A stretch of 64,000 bases of DNA from Candidatus Contubernalis alkalaceticus (GTDB taxonomy: Bacteria; Bacillota; Dethiobacteria; SKNC01), in assembly GCF_022558445.1 (NCBI RefSeq), contig NZ_CP054699.1, positions 142,001-206,000 on the forward strand. Reading direction: 5' to 3'. Each line of letters begins with the position of its first letter. Position 1 is the stretch's first letter. The notes under the pieces are model-generated. The model was given only the letters and a program-made list of their open reading frames with translations. It was not told the origin of the DNA and did not search any database. The translations under genes and the position numbers were made by a program. Below are positions 27,351 through 35,326 of the stretch, piece after piece.

Positions 27351-28282
27351 AAGTAACCGTCTGTCAAACGGCACCGCAGCTGTTGGATGTAAAGAGCAAT
27401 CTGGAAGAAATAATTAGTAAAATCCATTATGCCCGTGAAAAAGGCTCTCACCTGGTGGTATTCCCGGAATTAGCCTTAACCGGCTATTTTGTGGGAGATC
27501 GTTACCATGAAGCTGCTTTGCGAATGGACTCAAAGGAGATTCAAACCTTAAAAGCGGCTTCTAGAGGCACTGCTGCAGTAGTTGGATTTATTGAAGAATC
27601 ACCCTCAATGAATTTTTATAATTCTGCCCTGGTGTTGATTGATGGGAATATTGAATTTGCCTATCGAAAACTAAATTTACCTAATTACGGTGTTTTTGAT
27701 GAAGGTAAAATTTTTGCCAACGGCAAACAAATTCGTACCTTCGAGTTAATGGGCTTTCATATTTCTGTGTTTATTTGTAATGATATGTGGCACCCAGCTC
27801 TGCCTTACTTGGGTATTACACAGAAAGCCGATATTTTCTTAACCCTTCTTAATTCTTCTCAAGGTTCTATGGGGTCAGAATTTAGCAACATAGAAACCTG
27901 GGGCATTATAAACACTTTTTATTCCCGTATTTTTGGTATCTATAACATTTGTGCAAACCGGGTGGGGCAAGAGTTCATAGACGGCCGGTGCAGCAATGAT
28001 TTACCAGTTTGTTCTCCGGGTAAGACTGACAATTCCTCCACAGAGGAAACGGACTCCTCTTATCGTTTTTGGGGCGGCAGCGAAATAGTAAATCCTTTTG
28101 GTAAAACTATAAGCAAGGCTCAGCTTTACAAAACCGATGAAATAGAAGCCAATATCTCCCGAGAGTTATTGCGTCAAAAAAAGATTTTACTGCCTTATGT
28201 TAAAAATGATGATCCCTATTTCACCTGTCGTGAGCTGTCCCGTATACTATATAAGCCAAATCCAGGCAGACAAACACTCTGA
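27347..28282 (+). CDS. Nitrilase-superfamily C-N hydrolase
   Basis: A 311-residue amidohydrolase with the complete catalytic triad: Glu41 in FPELALTGY, Lys108 in YRKLNLPNYG and Cys144 in FICNDMW. It would hydrolyse an amide or release ammonia from one, like the N-terminal domain of glutamine-dependent NAD synthetase. TTG start with GGGGAGG upstream. It ends the catabolic gene group; pairing with a Cys-less AsnB-like protein suggests the two act on the same metabolite or share ammonia, which is inference. Confidence 0.85.
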   Translation: MKVTVCQTAPQLLDVKSNLEEIISKIHYAREKGSHLVVFPELALTGYFVGDRYHEAALRMDSKEIQTLKAASRGTAAVVGFIEESPSMNFYNSALVLIDGNIEFAYRKLNLPNYGVFDEGKIFANGKQIRTFELMGFHISVFICNDMWHPALPYLGITQKADIFLTLLNSSQGSMGSEFSNIETWGIINTFYSRIFGIYNICANRVGQEFIDGRCSNDLPVCSPGKTDNSSTEETDSSYRFWGGSEIVNPFGKTISKAQLYKTDEIEANISRELLRQKKILLPYVKNDDPYFTCRELSRILYKPNPGRQTL

Positions 28283-28348
28283 TGTTGTGGCAGGGGCCAA
28301 AGGGTAGGGTAGGGTAGGGATATTAAAAAAAGTAGGACTAAGAATTGA

Positions 28349-28376
28349 GGCTCAGCAGATTTTGCTGGGCCTTTTT
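28349..28376 (+). terminator. Terminator after the nitrilase gene
   Basis: Stem GGCTCAGCA / TGCTGGGCC (one G-U pair) with T5. Just upstream a short tandem GGGTA tract (28301-28319) is present. The remaining part of the 28283-28650 gap holds only the transporter promoter. Confidence 0.8.
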
Positions 28377-28581
28377 ACTATGAACGATTTTAAGAGCAGG
28401 TTAAAATAGTCAACTTTCTCATTTTACGCTTCTTAATGGGGAATTAAGGCTATTTTCATAAAAAATCATCGAAATCAAGGGAGAGTAAGGAAGAGCCATT
28501 CATACTTATTCTTAGAATATTATATGTGGCATATGCTCTTTTAGCAGGATATATGCTCCAAATTGTTTTGTAATGAGTCGT

Positions 28582-28610
28582 TTGACCCACCTCTTTGTTT
28601 AAGGTACAGT
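28582..28610 (+). promoter_or_regulatory. Candidate promoter of the betaine transporter operon
   Basis: TTGACC (28582-28587) and TACAGT (28605-28610), spacer 17, about 40 nt before the ATP-binding subunit gene. Confidence 0.45.
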
Positions 28611-28650
28611 TATTATGTGAGGCAATTATTTTCATACTTGAGGAGGAATC

Positions 28651-29835
28651 ATGGCTAAAATTTCGGTAAAACATCTTACTAAAATATTTGGCAATAACCC
28701 TACTAAAGCTTTAGCATTGATGGACCAGGGTATTCCAAAGGATGAAATATTAAATAAAACTGGACAAGCTGTGGGCATAAAGGATGTAAGTTTTGAAATT
28801 GAAGAAGGAGAAACTTTTGTGGTAATGGGGCTTTCCGGCAGCGGAAAGTCCACGCTAATTCGGTGTCTTAACCGTTTGATTGAACCTACTAGAGGCAAGA
28901 TATTTGTGGGGGATGATGAAGTTACAGCCATGAACGAAAATGAACTTCGTTTGTTTCGCCGGAATAAGCAGGCTATGGTCTTCCAGCAGTTTGCTCTCTT
29001 TCCACACCGAAATATTCTTGAAAATACTGCGTACGGTTTGGAAATACAGAACGCCAGTAATTCTGATAAGGCCGATAGGGCTCAAAAGGCATTGGAGTTG
29101 GTGGGTCTAAAAGGGTGGGAAACAAATTATCCGGAACAATTGAGCGGAGGTATGCAGCAGAGGGTTGGTCTGGCCCGGGCTTTAGCAGTAAATCCAGAAA
29201 TTCTTCTTATGGATGAGGCTTTCAGTGCGCTGGATCCCTTGATTCGACGGGAGATGCAGGACGAATTGTTGGATCTTCAGCAGAAAATGAACAAAACCAT
29301 TGTATTTATAACCCATGACCTGGATGAAGCATTGAAGATAGGTGATAGGGTGGCATTAATGAAGGACGGGGAGGTGGTCCAGATTGATCCCCCTGAATTG
29401 ATTCTTACCAACCCTGCCGACGAGTATGTGGCCAAATTTGTGGAGGATGTTGATTTATCAAAAGTCCTGACCGCCGAAGGGGTTATGATTCACCCCAAGA
29501 GCGTGGCTTTTCCTAAAGATGGCCCCAGGGTAGCGCTGCGAAAGATGAAGGAGCAGTGTATAAACAGCCTTTTTGTGGTAAACAGGGCTCGCCAGCTTTT
29601 GGGTTATGTTACGGCAGAGGATGCTGCTAAAGCTGCTGAGCGTGGGGAAAAGGAATTAACTGGGATTATTAAAAATAACTCAGCCAAAGTATCCCCCGAA
29701 ACCACACTCAATGAGCTGTTTGAAATATCGGCTGCGGCAGCCATTCCCATAGCCGTATTAGACGATGAAAAAAAATTGCTGGGCATCATTATAAGAGGAG
29801 CTATTTTGTCAGCACTCGTTAAGGAGGCTGTATAA
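28651..29835 (+). CDS. opuAA: Glycine betaine/proline-type ABC importer ATPase
   Basis: ATP-binding subunit of 394 residues, OpuAA/ProV type. Walker A GLSGSGKST (about residues 62-70), signature LSGGMQQRVGLARAL, Walker B ILLMDEAFSALD, followed by two CBS domains from about residue 275 (VNRARQLLGYVTAEDA and IPIAVLDDEKKLLGI) that sense ionic strength in characterised relatives. The N-terminal segment before the P loop (VKHLTKIFGNNP) is typical of the family. The permease gene follows without a gap. Its location after the methyltransferases suggests uptake of their substrate. Confidence 0.94.
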   Translation: MAKISVKHLTKIFGNNPTKALALMDQGIPKDEILNKTGQAVGIKDVSFEIEEGETFVVMGLSGSGKSTLIRCLNRLIEPTRGKIFVGDDEVTAMNENELRLFRRNKQAMVFQQFALFPHRNILENTAYGLEIQNASNSDKADRAQKALELVGLKGWETNYPEQLSGGMQQRVGLARALAVNPEILLMDEAFSALDPLIRREMQDELLDLQQKMNKTIVFITHDLDEALKIGDRVALMKDGEVVQIDPPELILTNPADEYVAKFVEDVDLSKVLTAEGVMIHPKSVAFPKDGPRVALRKMKEQCINSLFVVNRARQLLGYVTAEDAAKAAERGEKELTGIIKNNSAKVSPETTLNELFEISAAAAIPIAVLDDEKKLLGIIIRGAILSALVKEAV

Positions 29836-30687
29836 ATGTATAATCCCCTTGACCTGATTCCCAGAGTTCCTTTAGGAGATTGGATCGATACTTTTATTAA
29901 TTGGCTCTTATTTCATGTTGGAGATTTTACCAGGGCTCTGGCAACAATACTAAGGTCTGCTATCAACAGTTTTAACGATGGGTTGATGTTGATTCCACCT
30001 CTTTTGCTGATAATATTTTTCAGCGTAATTGCCTGGCGTATGAGCAACCGTTCAGTGGGATTGTTTTCCTTTTTTGGGCTGGTTCTTATTTATAACATGG
30101 GTTTGTGGGCAGCTTCTATGGAAACTCTTGCCATGGTTCTTTTGGCCGCTACCTTATCCATTGTTATTGGACTTCCGGTAGGTATTGTTGCAGCTCGCAA
30201 AGAGCTGGTTCACCAAATAGTTTGGCCCATATTGGATCTTATGCAGACTATGCCGGCTTTTGTGTATTTGATTCCGGTAATATTTTTCTTCAGGCTGGGA
30301 GCTGTCCCGGCAGTTATGGCTACAGTAATTTTTTCCATGCCCCCGGTAATAAGGTTAACCGGTCTAGGTATTCAGCAGGTTCCCCGGGAGTTGGTGGAAG
30401 CATCCGAAGCTTTCGGCTCTACAGAGTGGCAAAAACTGGTTAAAGTACAGCTTCCTTTAGCTCTGCCCACCATTATGGCAGGGGTTAACCAGTGTATTAT
30501 GCTCTCTCTATCCATGGTAGTTATTGCTGCCATGATTGGAGCAGGGGGGCTGGGAGGAGCAGTATGGCGCTCTATTCAGAGGCTGGATATAGGGGGCGGT
30601 TTTGAAAGCGGCCTGGCTGTAGTGGTGGTAGCCATTGTCCTGGATCGGGTTACTCAAAGAGTTAGAAAAACTAATTCAAGCAGTTAA
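29836..30687 (+). CDS. opuAB: Glycine betaine/proline-type ABC importer permease
   Basis: A 283-residue OpuAB/ProW-type integral membrane subunit. About six to seven hydrophobic helices, and the EAA-like loop EASEAFGSTEWQKLVKVQLP near residues 190-210 that contacts the ATPase. It starts with ATG immediately after the opuAA stop and is followed by the interrupted binding-protein gene. Confidence 0.93.
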   Translation: MYNPLDLIPRVPLGDWIDTFINWLLFHVGDFTRALATILRSAINSFNDGLMLIPPLLLIIFFSVIAWRMSNRSVGLFSFFGLVLIYNMGLWAASMETLAMVLLAATLSIVIGLPVGIVAARKELVHQIVWPILDLMQTMPAFVYLIPVIFFFRLGAVPAVMATVIFSMPPVIRLTGLGIQQVPRELVEASEAFGSTEWQKLVKVQLPLALPTIMAGVNQCIMLSLSMVVIAAMIGAGGLGGAVWRSIQRLDIGGGFESGLAVVVVAIVLDRVTQRVRKTNSSS

Positions 30688-30765
30688 GTAACCCAGGGAT
30701 TTTAAGCAGGTGATAAATAGGCGTCAAAATACCAAAAAGGTATTTAAAAAAAGAGGAGGGTTTAA

Positions 30766-30846
30766 ATGTTTATGTTTGGCAAGAAGAAGTGGTTATCTCT
30801 TGTGGTGATCCTGTTGGCAGGAATGGAGTGGTATCATTTTAGTTAA
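30766..30846 (+). pseudogene. opuAC: 5' fragment of the betaine-binding lipoprotein gene, cut by IS3
   Basis: ATG at 30766 with GAGGAGGG (30752-30759). The frame encodes the positively charged n-region and start of the hydrophobic core of a lipoprotein signal peptide (MFMFGKKKWLSLVVILLAG) and then runs into the insertion element, stopping at 30846. Joining 30766-30823 to the sequence from 32355 restores a continuous frame through the lipobox LSGC. Confidence 0.9.
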
Positions 30847-30900
30847 GTAACAAAACTCGTAATTCTGGAAATAATAACCCAAAAAGAAAGAGGTGTCCAG

Positions 30901-31188
30901 ATGCGAGTATATGATAAAGAATTTAAAGAAGAAGCCATTAAGCTGTCCGGTGAAGTAGGTCCGACAGTAGCTGCTGAAAAGCTGGGAATTCCAGTCACTA
31001 CTCTTTACACATGGCGAAGCAATGCAAATCGTTATGGAAATATGGCTATTGTCGGCAGTGGTCATAAGCGTGTAGATCCAAAAACCGCTGAAATCAGAGC
31101 ATTAGAAAAACAACTCAAGGAACTTGAAGCAACCAATGATATTTTGAAAAGAGCCCTGGCTTTTTTCGCAATGAGCCAAAAGAAGTAG
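30901..31188 (+). CDS. IS3-family OrfA (HTH protein)
   Basis: A 95-residue helix-turn-helix protein: RVYDKEFKEEAIKL, GPTVAAEKLGIPVTTLYTW, then a leucine-zipper-like C terminus (IRALEKQLKELEATNDILKRAL) used for OrfA/OrfAB multimerisation. AGAAAGAGGTG precedes the ATG. A slippery heptamer lies near its 3' end. Confidence 0.9.
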   Translation: MRVYDKEFKEEAIKLSGEVGPTVAAEKLGIPVTTLYTWRSNANRYGNMAIVGSGHKRVDPKTAEIRALEKQLKELEATNDILKRALAFFAMSQKK

Positions 31189-32087
31189 CTGCACGAGAAC
31201 TGTTTAAGTGGATATGCCTGGAAAAAACCCAAGGAAAATCTAAGCACAGCATAAAGACCATGTGCGAGGTATTAGGGGTTAGTGAAAACGGATTTTATAA
31301 GTGGTTAAAAAGACAGTCCAGGCCCTACAAATATGATGCTCTTTTGGCAAAGATTCTTCAAATTCGTGCAGACAACCCGGACTATGGAGCGTATAGGATA
31401 TATCTGCATTTACAACTTTTTCAGGACTATAAGGGCAGTTATTATCTAATCCTCGCGCTCTGTAAAAAACACCATCTAATGCTGAAGAAAAAACGTCACA
31501 GCAAGGGGATAACCAAGGCTGATCTTGCTGCACAAGCTAGTGAAAACCTGATCCAGCAAGACTTTACAGCTGAATCACCTAATGAAAAATGGCTGAGTGA
31601 CATTACAGAAATTCCAACGGCTGACGGTAAGCTTTATGTAGCCGCCGTAATGGACTGTTTTGATGGAAGCATTGTCGGACTAAAAATGGCTAATCACATG
31701 CGCGCTGAGCTTTGCGTCGAAGCTTTTACAGCCGGTGTCAAAAAACATCAGGCATATGGTATGATTTTCCATTCAGACAGGGGGAGTCAATACACTAGCA
31801 CACTTTTCCGTCAAACCCTTGCCCGATATGGAGCAATACAAAGCATGAGCAACACAGGTAAATGCTTTGACAACGCACGGATGGAGTCTTTTTTTGCCAC
31901 ACTGAAAAAAGAAAGCATCTACAAATTTAAAACTGAAACCATGAAAATGGAAACCGTCAAAAGCATCATATTTAGATTTATTGAAATCTACTACAACCGA
32001 AAAAGAATTTACACTACAAATGGAGGCTACCCACCCTTGGTCAAGCGTTCGCTCTATTATCAGGAAAACTTATCCCAGGCAGGGTAA
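31161..32087 (+). CDS. IS3-family OrfB (DDE transposase), made by -1 frameshift
   Basis: The heptamer T-TTT-TTC (31161-31167), in orfA register, allows -1 slippage into a frame that stays open through 32087, giving the OrfAB fusion. The first internal ATG is at 31260. The integrase core is intact: WLSDITEIP (first Asp), FHSDRGSQYTS (second Asp) and NARMESFFATLKKE (Glu). The HTH_21-like segment (YGAYRIYLHLQ) is also present. Nothing suggests decay, so the element may be active. Confidence 0.9.
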   Translation, partial: FFRNEPKEVAARELFKWICLEKTQGKSKHSIKTMCEVLGVSENGFYKWLKRQSRPYKYDALLAKILQIRADNPDYGAYRIYLHLQLFQDYKGSYYLILALCKKHHLMLKKKRHSKGITKADLAAQASENLIQQDFTAESPNEKWLSDITEIPTADGKLYVAAVMDCFDGSIVGLKMANHMRAELCVEAFTAGVKKHQAYGMIFHSDRGSQYTSTLFRQTLARYGAIQSMSNTGKCFDNARMESFFATLKKESIYKFKTETMKMETVKSIIFRFIEIYYNRKRIYTTNGGYPPLVKRSLYYQENLSQAG

Positions 32088-32353
32088 ACAGTATTCAGGG
32101 GCTCTGCCCCCGAACCCCCGGAGTTTTTTCGCTTTGGTTCTCCCAGGGATAGAAAAGAAGACAACCAGGGTTTATTAAACGATTCCCCTGGCTATCCCTG
32201 GCAGAACTCTACAGGCCGCTCGTGTTGCTCTCCAGCAGAGCACTATTCTGCCTGTAGATAAGAGCCGTAAATAGTATTTCCAAAAGGAATCCATTTATTA
32301 ACGAATCCAAAAATTACGAGTTTTGGGGCTAACCCAAATTTGACAACTCCAGA

Positions 32354-33226
32354 ATGCTTATTTTCAGCCTATCGGGTTGCAATGGAGAAGATGCAGCTGG
32401 TAATGGTAATGGTGATGATGTTGAGGATGTTGAGGACAATGGAGGAGTAGTAGAAGACAAGGGTGACGTAGAAATCCTATATGTTGAATGGGAATGTGCT
32501 ACGGCCAGCACCTATGTAGTTAAAACAGTATTGGAGGATCTGGGTTATAATGTTTCAGTAACTTCCGTTTCCGGTCCTTTAATGTATAGTGGGCTGGCTT
32601 CCGGAGATGGTGATTTCATTACTACCGCCTGGCTGCCCATAACTCATGGTGAATATGTATCAGAATACGAAGATGGTATTGATGAAGTGGCTACCAACTA
32701 TGTAGGCGCCCGCTTAGGCTGGTTTGTTCCGACTTATGTAGACATGGATTCCATTGAAGATATTAATGACAATCTGGATAAACTTGGCGGACAAATTATC
32801 GGAATTGATCCCGGCGCAGGAGTAATGGGACTTTCTGAAACTGCTATTTTAGAATATGGTTTGAATGCTGAGTTAGTAGAAGGCAGCGATGCTTTAATGG
32901 TTGCAGCCCTGCAGGATGCTATTTCTCGTGAGGAATGGATTGTAGTAGTCGGTTGGGAACCCCACTGGAAATTTGCTGCATGGGATCTGAAAGCGTTAGA
33001 AGACCCCAAAGAAGCTCTCGGTGGCGAAGAGTATATTGCCTCCGTAGCCCGTCTGGGACTGGAAGAAGATATGCCTGAAGTGTATGCGATACTGGAGAAC
33101 TTTAATTGGACCGCCGCTCAAATCGGAGAAGTTTTAGAGATGAACATGGAGGGTGGAACTCCTGAAGGTAATGCTAGAATCTGGGTTGATAATAATCAGG
33201 ATGTAGTCCAGAATTGGCTTCCCTAA
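32354..33226 (+). pseudogene. opuAC: 3' fragment of the betaine-binding lipoprotein gene
   Basis: Encodes an OpuAC/ProX-type substrate-binding protein from the middle of its signal peptide (MLIFSLSGCNG, lipobox Cys retained) through an acidic linker to the full ligand-binding domain (EWECATAS, TTAWLPITHGEY, IIGIDPGAGVMGLSE, VVGWEPHW). The Trp/Tyr-rich segments are those that form the aromatic box for quaternary ammonium groups. An ATG at 32354 is in frame, but the positively charged n-region and ribosome-binding site are gone, so export and expression are probably lost unless the IS supplies signals. The coding part downstream is undamaged, suggesting a recent insertion. Confidence 0.88.
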
Positions 33227-33279
33227 AATAACCAAAATAAAAGAATGAAAAATTAGGACAATGGCTTGAATAATAACTA

Positions 33280-33324
33280 ACACAGTTAAGGGAACTGCTT
33301 CACCAGCAGTTCCCTTAACTGTGT
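33280..33324 (+). terminator. Perfect 20-bp palindrome after the transporter operon
   Basis: Arms at 33280-33299 and 33305-33324 are exactly complementary (ACACAGTTAAGG...), loop TCACC. There is no T tract, so it may act as an RNA-stabilising hairpin or a weak terminator of the opu operon. Confidence 0.55.
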
Positions 33325-33397
33325 ACGGGGTTAGTGCCGCAGCGCATTGTTTCAATGCAGGTCAGGTGTTAATGAATCTTCTACAGGGTTTTGCTTC

Positions 33398-33427
33398 TTG
33401 ACAGGATAAGGGACCCGTGTTAAGATA
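33398..33427 (+). promoter_or_regulatory. Promoter of the SAM-riboswitch homocysteine operon
   Basis: TTGACA (33398-33403) and TAAGAT (33422-33427), spacer 18, about 40 nt before the aptamer. Confidence 0.6.
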
Positions 33428-33465
33428 TTTTTACGTTGTATTATAAAAATGATTTTCATAAAAAC

Positions 33466-33582
33466 TCTTATCCAGAGCAGGTGGAGGGACTGGCCCCGTG
33501 AAACCCGGCAACCGGCCGACTGACCTAAATTGATTGGTACGGTGCTAAATCCAGCAGAATGAAAGTTTCTGGAAGATGAGAG
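33466..33582 (+). promoter_or_regulatory. SAM-I (S-box) riboswitch
   Basis: The P1 strand CTCTTATCC, the conserved GGTGGAGGGACTGGCCC and GAAACCCGGCAACC cores, the GGTGCTAAATCC segment and the closing GATGAGAG are all present in order. A transcription terminator follows at 33605-33633. High SAM would shut off the homocysteine genes downstream. Confidence 0.96.
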
Positions 33583-33604
33583 GTGTAATGCTGAAGCCAC
33601 CATT

Positions 33605-33633
33605 AACCTTCCATCTTTTGGAAAGGTTTTTTT
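33605..33633 (+). terminator. Riboswitch expression-platform terminator
   Basis: Stem AACCTTCC / GGAAAGGTT with a short loop and T7, between the SAM aptamer and the first gene. Confidence 0.85.
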
Positions 33634-33693
33634 AATGATTGGCGGATTTACAGTTTGATATAAGGGGAGAAATCTAAAGAGGGAGGGGTTTAT

Positions 33694-34914
33694 TTGAAGG
33701 TTAACAAAACGTATGAAGAGATTAACGAAAAAATTAGAAAGGGCGAAGCTGTTGTTATGACAGCGGAGGAAATCATTTCTGTGGTAGAAGAAAAAGGATT
33801 AGAAGAGGCTGCCCGGGAAGTAGATGTAGTCACTACGGGGACATTCGGCCCTATGTGTTCCTCCGGGGCCTTTTTGAACCTGTGCCACCCCATGCCCCGA
33901 ATAAGAATGTCTGAAGTTTATTTGAACGGTGTCAGTGCATATGCAGGAATTGCTGCTGTTGACGCATATCTGGGGGCAACGGAGATACCAAAAACAGACT
34001 CGGCTAATCAAAATTACCCGGGAGAGTTTAATTACGGTGGAGGACATGTTATCGAGGATCTTATTGCCGGCAAGGAAGTTTTTTTAGAGGCCTATGGCTA
34101 TGGAACAGATTGTTATCCCCGCAAGAAGCTTGAGACCTATATGAAGCTTGAGGATATGAATGAAGCTTTAATGTTTAACGTCCGTAATGCTTATCAGAAT
34201 TATAATGTGGCCGTGAATTCATCTGATAAGACTATATATACTTACATGGGTATTTTGAAACCAAAGCTGGGGAATGCCAATTACAGCACCTCGGGTCAGC
34301 TAAGCCCACTGTTTAATGATCCCCTTTACCGTACAACAGGTATTGGGACCCGGATTTTCCTGGGCGGAGGTATCGGTTATGTTTCCTGGCATGGAACACA
34401 GCATAACCCTTGTGCGGCCAGAGATGAAAACGGTGTTCCCAAGGGGCCTTCCGGTACGCTCTCTGTTATGGGAGATATGAAACAAATGGATTCCCAGTGG
34501 ATTAGGGGGGTAAGCTTTTTAGGATATGGAGTTTCCTTGATGGTGGGTATTGGAGTACCTATTCCTATATTGAATGAGGAAATTCTAAAAAACACAGCAG
34601 TTAAAGACGAAGATATTTTTGCTCCGGTAGTAGAGTACAGTGAGGGGTATTCCTATGGGAAAAGGGGCCCTTTGGGAGAAGTGACTTATGCACAGTTAAA
34701 GTCTGGTATGATTAATATTGATGGAAAAGAGATTCCCACCGCTCCCTTATCCAGTTACTCTAAAGCCAAGGAAATTGCAGAGATATTAAAGGCCTGGATA
34801 ACAGAAGGAAATTTCTTAATTGCGGAACCGGTGGAAAAACTGCCCTCAATTGATTCCGGGAAGAAATTGAATCCCATAACAATTCGCACTAAGGGGGAGG
34901 AGATTAAGTGGTAA
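33694..34914 (+). CDS. Homocysteine biosynthesis protein, COG1900/DUF39
   Basis: A 406-residue DUF39 protein of the kind shown in methanogens to be needed for making homocysteine from aspartate semialdehyde and a sulfide source. TGTFGPMCSSGAFLN near residue 47 contains the conserved Cys, and GGGIGYVSWHGTQHNP around 225 is another signature. TTG start with GAGGGAGGGG upstream. First gene of a three-gene operon under a SAM riboswitch; its stop overlaps the next start by 7 nt. The chemistry is less certain than the family. Confidence 0.9.
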   Translation: MKVNKTYEEINEKIRKGEAVVMTAEEIISVVEEKGLEEAAREVDVVTTGTFGPMCSSGAFLNLCHPMPRIRMSEVYLNGVSAYAGIAAVDAYLGATEIPKTDSANQNYPGEFNYGGGHVIEDLIAGKEVFLEAYGYGTDCYPRKKLETYMKLEDMNEALMFNVRNAYQNYNVAVNSSDKTIYTYMGILKPKLGNANYSTSGQLSPLFNDPLYRTTGIGTRIFLGGGIGYVSWHGTQHNPCAARDENGVPKGPSGTLSVMGDMKQMDSQWIRGVSFLGYGVSLMVGIGVPIPILNEEILKNTAVKDEDIFAPVVEYSEGYSYGKRGPLGEVTYAQLKSGMINIDGKEIPTAPLSSYSKAKEIAEILKAWITEGNFLIAEPVEKLPSIDSGKKLNPITIRTKGEEIKW

Positions 34915-35315
34915 AGCACAAAATTGTACTGTTATTTCCTGCCACTGTAGTTGAACAGCCTTTCTTGTATAATCTGGTTAAAGATTATAACTTAATTATC
35001 AACGTTCTCAAGGCAAATATTAATCCAAGAAAACAAGGGATGCTGGTGCTGGAACTTGCAGGGGAAAAAAATGATTATGAGTCCGGAATTAATTTTTTGC
35101 AGGCTAGAGGAGTTAAAGCCAAGCCGCTGGAACAGCAGATTGTCTGGAATTCTGACAGCTGCACCCATTGTGGGGCCTGTACTGTAATTTGCCCTACCTC
35201 AGCCCTGGAAATGATCAGACCTGAGATGACCGTTAAGTTTGATGGAGAAAAATGCATTGCCTGTGGCCACTGTCTAAAGGCCTGTCCGGTAAGGGCTGTG
35301 GAGGAGCATTATTAA
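34908..35315 (+). CDS. NIL-domain/2x[4Fe-4S] ferredoxin of homocysteine synthesis
   Basis: A 135-residue protein. Residues 1-75 are a NIL domain (also found in methionine ABC ATPases). Residues about 80-135 carry two [4Fe-4S] motifs, CTHCGACTVICP and CIACGHCLKACP. Partner of COG1900 in the sulfide-to-homocysteine pathway, probably supplying electrons or sulfur handling. GTG start within the upstream stop (GTGGTAA). Confidence 0.92.
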   Translation: MVKHKIVLLFPATVVEQPFLYNLVKDYNLIINVLKANINPRKQGMLVLELAGEKNDYESGINFLQARGVKAKPLEQQIVWNSDSCTHCGACTVICPTSALEMIRPEMTVKFDGEKCIACGHCLKACPVRAVEEHY

Positions 35316-35326
35316 GGAGAATTAGC

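Larger units (their letters stand above)
30824..32351 (+). mobile_element. Complete IS3-family insertion sequence
   Basis: About 1,528 bp. The ends are imperfect inverted repeats of about 39 bp: left TGGAGTGGTATCATTTTAGT..., right (complement) TGGAGTTGTCAAATTTGGGT..., both converging on AAAACTCGTAA. A 3-bp target duplication GAA flanks it (30821-30823 and 32352-32354), as expected for IS3. It encodes orfA and orfB in -1 register and about 260 nt of non-coding tail. Excision in silico rejoins the binding-protein gene exactly. Confidence 0.92.

Noticed and set aside
28301-28319. Short tandem GGGTA repeat
   Set aside because: Only three to four copies, no link to a gene start, and no larger repeat structure.
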